Origin: Gnetum montanum
Taxonomy: Eukaryota > Streptophyta > Gnetopsida > Gnetales > Gnetaceae
NCBI GenBank assembly: GCA_015680685.1
Contig: MNCI01002119.1
Coordinates: 732,569 to 796,568, forward strand
Direction of reading: 5' to 3'
Length of the DNA: 64,000 nucleotides
A program made the position numbers and the translations under genes. Under the pieces are notes generated by a model. It was given only the letters and a program-made list of their open reading frames with translations, made no database searches and was not told the origin of the DNA. Shown here in pieces: positions 44,979-55,520 of this stretch. The first letter of the stretch is position 1, and every line of letters starts with the position of its first letter.

Positions 44979-46859
44979 AATGAAAACTCGTCCTCAAATT
45001 CCTTACAATAATATCAGGAAGGTATGGAATTATTGAGGGGAATGGAACTAATGGGATGACATGTGAATGGATCATTATTACAAGACTTGACAAAACTGGT
45101 GTTCATGACAATAAAGGTGAACACCTTATTACAATGACATCAGGCCTTTGTTGGCAGCTTGAGAGAAAGAAAGAGAGAGATAGAAAGAAGTGTTTCTACT
45201 GCCAACGCCAAGTTTGTGCTTTTCGTTGTCCATCCATAAGCACGCCATTGATCTTGCTCCTTGCAAAGCTGCTTCAGCGCTGCTCCATTCCAAGTGTTTG
45301 CTCTAGATCCATTCCGTTGTTGTATGATTGCCATCTGCACATACAACACAATCATATATTAGCAAGGGTAATTGAATCATTAAGTAATTAATACCTTGCT
45401 TCAGTGTAGGTCCATTGGCTAGGTTGTGGTATGGCTAATATGGATCGAGAGATGTAGTAATGAGGACTACCGAAGGTGTAGGGGTTAGGAAGAAAATCAA
45501 AAATTTTGGGGCTAGGAGAAAATCGAAAAAAGCAGGCCCCATACCCCCATGACTAATCGCAAACCGCCAGTAGCGTTAGAATGAAGAAGGGAAAGGAGTA
45601 AGAAAGATAGATNACTTAGGAGAAAAATCAAAAAAAGTAGGCCCTGTACCCCCATGACTAATCTCGAACCTCCGGTAGCGTTAGAGTGGAGAAAGAAAAG
45701 GAGTAAGAAAGATAGGTAAAAAGGGACAACTATGGCATCAGTGAAGTGGATGTCAAGATGGAAATGAACAAAAATAAAATTAATTGCAAAATGTTAAGGA
45801 AAAGAAGTTAATGAATGCACCAAATAGGAATGTCAGTGGGTCCTCCCCAAAGCAGGCGCATGTCGTTAATGCCCTGACAGACCCACATTCAAAGAGTCCG
45901 TAGGCTCTGGGAATGTCTTTTGGAACAAGAGTTAAAGTCTTAACCGCAATAATTTACTGAAAATAAAACAATGCATCAACCAAAATATATACACTAAGGA
46001 TACAACCGGCAATGAGGTGAACAATGGAAAGAAGGATGGAGAGGAGAGGAGAGAATGGAATCTCAAAAACAAGGTGGTGTACAGCCCCTTGTGTGTTTGA
46101 TGATTAAGGTGACTTGGCAAGTCTCATTCCAACTCCGGCCTCAAACCAACCACTTCCANNNNNNNNNNNNNNNNNNNNNNNNNNNNNNNNNNNNNNNNNN
46201 NNNNNNNNNNNNNNNNNNNNNNNNNNNNNNNNNNNNNNNNNNNNNNNNNNNNNNNNNNNNNNNNNNNNNNNNNNNNNNACTTTCTTCGTTTTTTTTGTGT
46301 TTTGTGTTTTTATGCGTGAGAACCACACCATGCAAAGATTTCTTATTTTTATTGTCTCAACTTCCGATAATTGGGTAACATCGGAACAGTAAGAAAACTC
46401 AATAAGAAACATCTAAGCATCCAAGAGAATGACCAACACAAAAGCATCAAGTTCCCTTGAAGTCACANCCATATCAAAAGAAACATACCTTAGTATCAAC
46501 ATTGTGACTTAAAGGTAAAAACCAAACATTAGCAATCAATATGAAAATAGTTCATACCATCAGTCTGAACACTTATTATGGGACAAACTTACAGGGTGGA
46601 TACACACACACACTCACATAAAAAATGAAAAAGTGTAACGATGTTGTAAAACAAAAATTAGAAAAGTTAAATAACTTTGTAAAACAAAAATGTGTAAAAC
46701 AAAAACGTGTAAAACAAAAATGTGTAAAACAAAAAGTTGTAAAACAAAAATTGAAAAAGAATTGATGGCCCCATATGATTAGCATAGGTGGCCATCTCCC
46801 CCATGACTAAGTTGAAAGGGAGAGATCCGAAATAATGAGCGCCTGTTTGAATTTCGTAA
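44979..46859 (-). other. Non-coding 3' region of element B
   Basis: Contains two tandem ~105-base units (about 45500-45605 and 45613-45715), each with a PPT-like CATGGGGGTA on the - strand; C has only one. The conserved box GCGCCTGCTTTGGGGAGGACC lies at 45838-45874. Half of the GCATGGTGTGGTT box is at 46281-46338, its other half hidden by Ns. A short tandem array follows at 46640-46750. Plus-strand ORFs here are antisense coincidences. Confidence 0.6.
46640..46750 (-). repeat. Short tandem array TTTTTGTTTTACAC, element B
   Basis: Seven or so 14-16 base units (TGTAAAACAAAAA on the + strand). Element C has the same array at 55385-55495. Element A has one unit at the equivalent post-pol place. 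Confidence 0.8.
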
Positions 46860-49800
46860 TAGTGCCCAACTTCTCCCTGCTGATGTTCTTAAGTTAAGGG
46901 GTGGAAGTTGGCGACGCTCATGTTGCAATGTGTCTATGCCATGGTTGTTGGCATGAGTTGTCTCCTCAGTTCATTCCATGCATATTTTCTTGCTCCTTCG
47001 AGTGGCTGTCAACCACGGGGTGTCTACTACTGGTTGCGTGGTTGCTACATACAGGCTTCTTTGTTTCTCACTTTCATAGGCACACCTCTCACATGGAGAC
47101 ATATCCTCCATGTCATCACTCGATGAATCACTGTATGCGATGCATGGAATCTTCTTCTTTTCGATCTTTCCGTAAATATTCATCTTAGAAATTTGTAAGA
47201 AAAGATCACGGATTCCTAGGTACGCGTCTACGGTACTTAGCCACGACCTTCCCATTATAATGGGGAAGCCCCCTTTGTTGTTAACCTCAATCACCAGGAA
47301 ATTGGCTGGGTATGACCACCCACACACAGTGGTGATAATGTCCTCCACCAATCCTAAGGGAATGGTGATGGACTGGTCAGCTAGCTCCAGTTGTATGTTA
47401 CTCTTCTTAAGTTGGGGCAAGTTCCAGGCTTGATACATCTTTTGTGAAATTAGGTTGACTCCGGAACTTGAGTTAAGAAGAGCTCAATGTGGTGCATTTC
47501 TGGCAATCTGTAAATGAATTAAGGGGTTCCTAGGGTCAGTTAGTTTCCTGGGAAGGTGGCCTACCTTGATCCAGTTAGTTACGGTATGCGTTAACATAAC
47601 TGTATGCGTTAGGCTCTGATTTTGGACAAAAGGGTGCTCTGAAGTGTTAGATGGTGGAGGATTGTACATGGCCTCAACCGCTTGTTGTTGCGAGAGTTTG
47701 TCTGGGATTTTGGTTTTGAAGTAAGGTCTTCTCTTTTTACAGTTGTTAGAACCAACAGCAGGTTGGATATTTACAGCTCTCGCAGCGTGACGTTGCTACG
47801 GTTGAGGAGGAAGTTCCCCTTGCATTGTTGGAGCAGGAGGTGTTACGAGAACTACTTGAGGTGGAAGAGGTGCAGATGGATTAGGAGGATGGTGTGGGTA
47901 TGGGGTGTCTCCCAGAGGAGAAGGAGTCCTTTTGAAGTACTCTCGAGCTTGGTAGTGATGGTTGGGGGTTGTGTGACCCATAGAGTCACTTGGAGAAATC
48001 GGCTGCTGCACATAATATCCATAAGGATCGGGCTGCTGGTAAGGGTACTGTTGTTTCGGCGATGGCATCCCCCATGACTATGGGTATTTCCATTGCTGAT
48101 GTTGTCTGATGGGCTGAGGTGGAGTTCCACTTGGATAATACGTTAGTGGTTGGTGGAATTGTCTTGGGTTACCTTGTGAATAAGGCAACCTTTGGGGTGT
48201 TTGCTGTTGATTGAGTCTTGGATTTAGTGCATACACCCCAGACTCCTATAGATGTGAGATAATGGGGCAACATCTCTTAGGATGGTCATAGTAGCAAACC
48301 TCACATCCACCATCATCGTCTGTGTCAGAATCTACAGCCACATCGGAGTTAGTGATTTTCCCCTTACCCTTGTTATGTGTAGGGCTTAAATATCTTTACT
48401 TTTTCTTACCTTTGTCACTACTTTGCTCTACCTTAGACTCTTCTACAATTTTTAAGACGGTTTCAATTTTAGAGTATAAGAAACTCCATACATCGTCTAC
48501 CTTAGCCGTTATTTCTGTTGTTAACTTTTGGATTGGCAAGGTTTTCCGATTCACCAACTCTTCGATTGGTGACTCATCCTCTTCATCACAAAATTTCACT
48601 CCCTTCTTTCAAAGGGAGGGATCGCGGTTGTACTCCTCTGCACTTTCCCTCTTACGTAGCTCACCCTCTTCTTGCACTACTTGTTCTAACAAAATTTCAA
48701 CTTCATGGGCTCTAAGTTGGGAAAGTTTCCCTTGGGCATAAGTCCCAAGAGTTCTTCTTGTTTCATTCCTTAGCCCATCCACGATGTCGTGTAGTTGATC
48801 CCATTTAGTGTACCCATGGCCTGGGCAACGATGTAGCAATGTATAGTAGCGGGCCATGGCAACATCCAAGGGTTCATAAGCACCTTGTTTCCAGCCTTGG
48901 ATCTGCTTACGCCAATTGGACACTCTGGAGTACGTCTGATATTTTTTGTTGAACAGTTCAAGAATCATACTCCACCTCCTGATGGTTTTCAGTTCTAAGG
49001 ACCGGTACCAGCTCTCTGCTTCTTTGGTGACTGTCCTTGGAAACAACTTAAGCTTCTGCCACTCATTATCTATATTTTTCAAGGCACAGGCATTGTGGAA
49101 TGCCTGTAAATGATGTTGAGGATCAGCGTTGTATCCTCCTTCAAAACGTGGGATATTATTTATGTCCAAACACTTGATCCAACTGTCTTTTAAGTGCCTT
49201 GTGGGAATCCTAACTGCCTCTATGATATCAAGCATACTTCGGGTTGCGAGTAGGGGTTTGTCATGATCATCTCTATCATGACTTCTGTGATGTCTATGTG
49301 GTTCCCTACTCTCCCTACGTCCTTGTCCTTGTCCTCTCTCTCGACTCTCCCGTCGTGGTCTCTCATCCTTTTTACTTTTATCCTCCCCTTTATGTTCATG
49401 GTGGTTGCACCCAGATGTGGAAGGAGAGGGTGAGTGATGTGAAGAAGGGAAAGAAGAAGGGGAACCATCGCCATGACAATGTTTCTTACCTTCTCTTTAG
49501 TTGCTACAGCCCCGATCGTTGTGATGATCAAAGTGCCTATCCTTAGCGTAAGTGGTTGTTCCCTCTGTGAACAGTTGGTGTTCATGGGTAGCAGAACCAG
49601 GGATATGGATCGTTGATCTTATGTTCTGATACCCTTCCTCCTCACCATCGTTAGGAGGGGGAACATCCTTTGCTAAAGAACCCATGATAAGGGGTTCCTC
49701 ATCTCCTATTTCGCTAAGGACGTGCGGGGCTTTTCCCTTCAGAAAAGTATGTTGACTCTCCTGCCTTAAGTCCTGAATACGTTGGGCATCTTTGGGATGA

Positions 49801-50108
49801 TAATCCCTTATGTCAAAGTCATCCATAATGTATTCCACAAATAGTTCTTGCATGCCAATCTGTGCTAAGGCATAGAAAAGCATGTTAGGGACTGATCGAT
49901 CTGGGGGTAACACAATGTTACCTTGCAAATCTCTCCACCGCAGCTGTTCATCCTAATGGAGGATAAAAGTGTAATCAGGAATATACTCATCGGGATGAGT
50001 ATAAACTATCTTATATTGTTTAGGACTTGGCTGATTTAGGTTATGTGTATGTTGCTGACTGTCTTCCATGTTATTCCTAGGTGAGTTAACCTTATGAGAA
50101 GAAGCCAT
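46860..50108 (-). pseudogene. gag-protease frame of element B
   Basis: A single reading frame of over 1000 codons from ATG 50108 (MASSHKVN), 125 bases after the primer site, interrupted by scattered stops but without a frameshift across gag and protease. Gag core: IPRFEGGYNADPQHH, EAESWYRSLELKTIRRWSM, ARYYTLLHRCPGHGY. A Pro-rich linker (YYVQQPISPSDSM) follows. The zinc-knuckle-like CEVCYYDHPKRCCPI lies at ~48240-48310. Protease: ALLNSSSGVNLIS, NIQLELADQS, PLGLVEDIITTVCGW, FPIIMGRSWLS; the catalytic Asp position holds Asn. Pol does not follow. Confidence 0.85.
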
Positions 50109-50232
50109 TTTATTGGTGTTCTGTTCACTATTTTATATGTTCTTATTTAACTAATTAACCCAAAGGTTCGTTAAGGCTCACAACAATGTGAGTGATATCC
50201 CTTATGTTCTATTAGGCGCACAAACACTTATT

Positions 50233-50249
50233 CCCCGGCAACAGCGCCA
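50233..50249 (-). promoter_or_regulatory. Primer binding site, element B
   Basis: - strand TGGCGCTGTTGCCGGGG next to the 5' LTR, a one-base variant of the tRNA-Asp-type site. Confidence 0.85.
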
Positions 50250-50250
50250 A

Positions 50251-51132
50251 TGATGAGTGACGAGGTACCCCTACACTCAACCATACGAAATGAGCGTAGC
50301 ATGCACGATCTGGTCGAACCCCGTAGACTAAATGCCTAAACGCCCCATGGAACACTTGGGGTTAATCATTCGTTTTCTTCCCAGACTTACTTGTTGTTGT
50401 CATGGTGTATGGTTAAGTAAGTCCGAGGTATATGATTTTTTTNAGCCTAAGTGTGATAAGTAGCTGATTCCTTGACTAGCCATACACACCCGTAGGTGCT
50501 CGTAGCCAAGTCGTACTTATCCCACGTTCTAGGAGATAAGGGTGAGAGAACCTAACTAGCCTAAGTGCGATGAGAAGCCGATTCCTTGACTAGCCGTACA
50601 CACTGGGACTACCACTGGGATTACCAAGTGTAGATCTTGGAATACGCTACTGGGTTAGCAAGTAGTCACAATGCTCGTAATCAAGTCATACTCATACCGC
50701 ATGTGACGAGCAGCCAATTCCTTGACTACCGTACACATCCTTAAATGCTCGTAATCAAGTCGTACTCGTACCGCATTTTAGGAAAGTAATAAATAATAAT
50801 AAATGAAATCCTATCCATGCACTACAAGGTTTATCCAATCAAGTTCATCTTTATTGCCGTACACAACTTGTGTTCAGGTACAATGTTGCTCGAATAAAGA
50901 GCCGTTCACTCTAGGACTCCTACTGCAGGCACATGGGAAATTAATCTAACTCTGGAGTGATCAAACTGCCAGAGCTTCGCTACTTCTAGCCAAGATTGGG
51001 AAATGAGGGGAGTGCCGCCTCTTATTTATAGATTTGACGGCGAACCGCAATATCACGTACGCGATATCGCAGGGGACGACGCGATATCGCATGGGATGCG
51101 ATATCGCGGCTTGTGCATATCGCGTCTCATCA
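50251..51132 (-). repeat. 5' LTR of element B
   Basis: 882 bases, TGATGAGTGACGAGG to CGCGTCTCATCA on the + strand, followed by ACAGG. TATAAATA (- strand) at 51023-51030. Shorter than the 3' LTR by 88 bases: sequence present in the other LTR after 44190 is missing at the N at 50443, so the gap probably hides an assembly collapse or a deletion. Confidence 0.9.
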
Positions 51133-51329
51133 ACAGGTTATTTCAAGATTCCAACACCATTAATATTGTGAAGGGTACATGTACTCTATCAATTTAAATT
51201 ATGGTTAAGGTTAAGAAAACTTATGATAAAAGGATGACTAGGACTTTATTATTAAAAAAATAAAAACCTTCTTCTCTATAAGTTAACGTAGTAAAAAATA
51301 GCCCAAAGGAAAACAAAAGTCAAAAATAG

Positions 51330-51463
51330 GTGTTAACCTAGTGGCAAGACTCTTAATTTGAAAGTTCCAATTTCTAGTAGGAAATTTTGAGTTATAAATT
51401 TCTATTTTGACTATATGTTTGGAGGAAAATAGTGTTAAAAGAATAGTTTCAAGTTTTGATACC
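51330..51463 (+). repeat. SINE-like copy, family 2
   Basis: AACCTAGTGGCAAGACTC (A box), then TTTTGAGTTATAAATTTCTA and TTGACTATATGTTTGG, matching the 43866 and 51663 copies. Confidence 0.6.
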
Positions 51464-51576
51464 TTGATCCCAAAAGATAGCAAGAAATTTGACTAATTTA
51501 ATGTTTTAAACACTTTAATGGAAGATGTCTCTTCTAATGAAGTTTAATTCTCTTAACCTTTTACTATCAATTAGAG

Positions 51577-51662
51577 GTGATTCAAGTGATTAGCTATTTG
51601 TATAACAAGGATTTATAGTCAATAGTTGCTAAGTTTGAGTCACACTTAAGGCACCATAACAA
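51577..51662 (+). repeat. SINE-like copy, family 1
   Basis: TTCAAGTGATTAGCTATTTG (A box) and CTAAGTTTGAGTCACACTTA (B box). A family 2 copy follows directly. Confidence 0.6.
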
Positions 51663-51815
51663 TGAGGTATTAGCCTAGTAGTAAAGACTCTTGATTTAAA
51701 AGTTTAAGTTATGGGTTTGATTTTGGTGGGAAATGTCGAGTTATAAAGTTCTAATTAGACTATATATCTTGAGTTGTACTTATATTAAAATTATTTTGGG
51801 TTTCAACAACTTTGA
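51663..51815 (+). repeat. SINE-like copy, family 2
   Basis: TAGCCTAGTAGTAAAGACTC (A box), ATGGGTTTGATTTTGG (B box), GTCGAGTTATAAAGTTC and the tail TTTGGGTTTCAACA. The most complete copy of this family in the window. Confidence 0.65.
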
Positions 51816-52321
51816 CTGACCCATCCTCCTAGCCACACCCTTGGATATAGCTATAGGAAAATTGGTTTAAGTTAGACACCCCCTCTACATCTTACTATTG
51901 ATGCTAATTCAAAATTTCATTAAATTATGATCTTTTGTTAAGAGGAAGATATTTGGTAGAAGGGTGATGGGAGGGGGAGGGGTGTTGGAACTTGAAATAA
52001 GTGAAACATAATTATATTGTCACAACCTCAAAATTTGCATAAACTTAATATTTTAATTTAATCCATGCAACTAATTCCTTAGTGCTACCAAATGCATTTC
52101 AATAGATTAGCTTATTGTTATTACTATTATTGTTGTTCTTGTTCTTGTTGTTATTTTCCTATATAAGTGAATGAAATCTACTTAATAAGGTATTTTGTTA
52201 AAGTTTTGTATTCTTTAATTTATTACTATTGAAGCTTAGTCATAGGTCTTCTGAATATTTGATGATTAAATATTAAAATCTAATTATCCTAGGAATTTTT
52301 TCTTTTATAAGTCATTATACT

Positions 52322-53111
52322 TGATGAGCAATGAGGTACCCCTAAGCTCAACCATACGAATCGCAAGCATTCACACATGATCCAATCGAATTCCATGATG
52401 GGACTAGTTGTGGTATTTAGATTTTCATGCTCTAATCGTAGTTTGCTATCTTCCCACTTGGACTAGTGGTAGCTTTGTCACGTATGGTTTAGTCCAAAGT
52501 GAGGCATATGGTGTTGTCTAATTCTATGCTACTCTTAATGATGATAAAGAGGTAAATTAATTAAGATAATGAACAATGGAAAATAAGATTTGAACTAGCC
52601 TACGTGTGATGAGTATTCGCCCTTAATCATCTGTATACATCTTGGACTTCGTGCCACTACTGTTGGCGTTGCCAAGCATATGTCATTAGGTGTGTCAAAC
52701 AATACATTGCTGGATTACCAAGTACCTACACTTAAATGCTTATGATTAAGGTGTATGCATACCACTTAATGATAGGAATAGTAAATAACAATAAATGGAA
52801 ATGTTAACTAATGGAAATAAAAAATAATTAATAATTAAAAGTAATAATAATCTAAGTGGGCGCTACAATGATGAAAGTAATCTCGATCTTTATTTCCAGT
52901 CATGTAATGTGTCCAAGTACATCACACTTGAACAAAGGTGTTGTACGATTACAAACATCACATTGCAGGCATGCACTAGAAATAATGGGACTCTAAGAAA
53001 GACTAGCAAAAACTAAAAACTGAAAACTATCTTCTCTACTACCTACTACATGTCTCAACCAAGCATCCAAGTTTTGTATTTATAGGTGAACCCAGAGGAG
53101 ATGACATTGGG
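52322..53111 (-). repeat. 3' LTR of element D, inner-distal part
   Basis: Starts TGATGAGCAATGAGGTACCCC on the + strand and breaks at the TTGGG target duplication of element C (53107-53111). - strand TATAAATA at 53077-53084. The rest of this LTR is at 60013-60087. Confidence 0.88.
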
Positions 53112-53597
53112 TGATGAGTGGCAAGGTACCCCTACACTCAACCATACAAAATGAGCATAGCACATGCGATTCGGTCGAACTCCGCAGACTAAGTGCCTAC
53201 ATGCCCCATGGAACACTTGGGGTTAATCATTCATTGCCTTCCCAGACTTACTTGTAGTTGTCACGGTGTATGGTTAAGTAAGTCCGACGTATATGATTTT
53301 TATATCTTTTTATGTTTTTCTCCTATGCTATCGAGGTGAAGGGTTGAGAAACTAATTGCTAACTCTAACTAATGACTAAGTCTAAATTACCTAGCGTCAA
53401 CATCCGTTCCCACTTATTGTACACACCCTGAACCGATGCAACCGCAGCTACCAAAGTTTCCCTACTTCTAACTCAGGATAGGGAAACAAGGGAGAGCCTC
53501 CTCTTATTTATAGATATGGCGGCGGACCGTGATATTGCAGGGGACAACGCGATATCGAGTACTTGATATCGCGGCTCATGCGAATCGCGTCTCATCA
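53112..53597 (-). repeat. 3' LTR of element C, internally deleted
   Basis: 486 bases against 1014 in the 5' LTR. Both ends are present (TGATGAGTGGCAAGG, CGCGTCTCATCA); the middle is missing between GCAGCTACCAAA (~53455) and GTTTCCCTACTTC. TATAAATA (- strand) at 53505-53512. Confidence 0.9.
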
Positions 53598-53611
53598 TAC
53601 CCCCATGATTG
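53598..53611 (-). promoter_or_regulatory. Polypurine tract, element C
   Basis: - strand AATCATGGGGGTA next to the 3' LTR. Repeats of the motif occur at 54167-54181 and 55535-55551. Confidence 0.6.
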
Positions 53612-55520
53612 AATGAAAAATCATCCTCGAGTTCCTTACAAAATATTGGGAAGGTATGGGATTATTGAGGGGAATGGAACTAATGGGATAACATGTGAAT
53701 GGATCATCATTACAAGACTTGACAAAACTGGTGTTCATGACAACAAGGGTGAACACCTTATTACAATGACATCAAGCCTTAGTTGGCAGCTGAGAAAGAG
53801 AGAGAGAGAAAGAAGTGTTGTTGCTACCAATGCCAAGATTGCACCTTTTGTTGTCCATCGGTAAGTGTGCCATCGATCTTGCTCCTTGCATAGCTGCTAT
53901 AGTGCTTCTCCATTCCATGTGTTCCCTCCAGATCCAGTCCGTTATTTCATGATCGCCATCTGCACACACAACACAATTTTATATTAGCAAGGGTAAATGA
54001 TTCATCATGTAATTGATACCTTGCTTCGGTGTAAGTTCATTGGCTAGGTTGTGGTATGGCTGATATGGATCAGGAGATATAGTAATGATGACTACCAAAG
54101 GTGTAGGGATTACAAATAAAATCAAAAAAATTTGGGGCGAGGAGAAAATCGAAAAAATCGGGCCCCGTACCCCCATGACTAATCACGAACCTCCGGTAGC
54201 GTTAGAATGGAGAAAGAAAAGGAGTAAGAAAGATAGATAAAAAGGGACAACTATAGCATCGAGGGAATGGATGTCAAGATGGTAATGAACAAAATAAAAT
54301 TAATTGCAAAAATGTTAGGGAAAAGAAGTTAACTGGTGTACAAAATAAGAATGTCAATGGGTCCTCCCCAAAGCAGGCTCATGTCCTTTAATGCCCTAAC
54401 AAACCCACATTCAAAGAGTCCGTAGACTCTGGGAATGTCAATTGGAACAAGAGTTAAAGTCTTAACCGCAAGAATTTACCAAAAAGAAAACAATGCATCT
54501 ACCAAAATATACACGAATGATACAATCAGCAATGAGGTTCACAATGGAGAGAAGGGTGGAGAGAAGAGGATGGAATGGAATCCCAAGAACAAGGTGGTGT
54601 ATAGACCCTTGTGTGTTTCATGATTAATGTGACTTAGCAAATCCCATTCCAAGTCCGGCCTCAAACCAACCACATCTAGTGACTTTGCATCAATGCATTT
54701 GGCTAAACCATCCACTTGGATAACAAGGAGGCCTTCCCCAAGAGTCACCACCATTCCAATGAAACAAAGGAGAGAATGGGAAGCGAGAAGGGCCTTAGTT
54801 AGAGGGAACACTTTTGGTTCCATAACTTGTGCTTGTAGCCCAAGTTTATTTCATCTAAGGGGTGTGCTTTGAATTCTCACTTAGTTTTTTATTTTGTTTT
54901 GTTTTGTGTTTTTATGCGTGAGAACCACACCATGCAAAGACTTTTTATTTTTATTGTCTCAGCTTCCGATAGTTGGGGTAACATCAGAATGGCGAGAAAA
55001 CTCAAAAATAAAACATCCAAACAAGAGAACGGCCAACACAAAAGCATCAAGTTCCCTTGAAGTCACACCCTTTTCAATCCTTGAGTCCTTCCTTAGTTTG
55101 AAAAATGCCTAGTTACCAATTCGTTTAAGTTCTTATTAGAAGGGGACTATACATTTCCAAGCTGAGAGAGACCATAGAAACTAGTGGATGGATGGATGAA
55201 GTGGTCTCATTGCCTACCATATCAAAAGAAACATACTTTAGTATCAACATTGTGACTTAAAGGTAAAAACCAAACATTAGCAATCAACATGAAAATAGTT
55301 CATACCATCATTCTGAATACTTATTGGGTGACAAACTTACAAGTGGATCACACACACACACAAAAATGGAAAAAGTATAACGATGTTGTAAAACAAAAAT
55401 AAGAAAAGTTAAAGAAATTTGTAAAAAAAAAATGTGTAAGACAAAAACTTGTAAAACAAAAACATGTAAAACAAAAACATTGTAAAACAAAAACTTAAAA
55501 TAACTGAGGGCCCCATATGG
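53612..55520 (-). other. Non-coding 3' region of element C
   Basis: Parallel to that of B. It holds PPT-like motif 2 (54167-54181), the conserved box AGCCTGCTTTGGGGAGGACC (54358-54396), the complete GCATGGTGTGGTT...TTCAAAGCACACCCCTT box (54856-54939), and the TTTTGTTTTACA array (55385-55495). Confidence 0.6.

Larger units (their letters stand above)
43995..51132 (-). mobile_element. Non-autonomous LTR retrotransposon B (gag-protease only)
   Basis: Flanked by ACAGG (43990-43994 and 51133-51137). On the - strand: 5' LTR 51132-50251, primer site, gag-protease frame 50108-46860, then about 1.9 kb non-coding and the 3' LTR 44964-43995. RT, RNase H, integrase and ORF3 are absent. The protease frame is followed within a short distance by the post-pol motif that in A lies behind integrase. 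Contains a 120-base N run (46159-46278) and single Ns at 45613, 46468 and 50443. Confidence 0.92.
51133..52321. other. Spacer between elements B and D
   Basis: Begins with the right ACAGG duplication. No gene; it contains SINE-like copies (51330-51463, 51577-51662, 51663-51815) and otherwise plain AT-rich DNA. Confidence 0.5.

Noticed and set aside
45056-45391. Plus-strand ORF with a counterpart in element C (53613-53864), sharing TCEWIIITRLDKTGVHD
   Set aside because: The peptides agree because the DNA of B and C is closely related; they diverge after the GA-rich run, lie antisense to the element and are not kept in A or D.
46055-46412. ORFs spanning the N run in element B
   Set aside because: Most of each translation is unknown residues across the gap; not evidence of coding.
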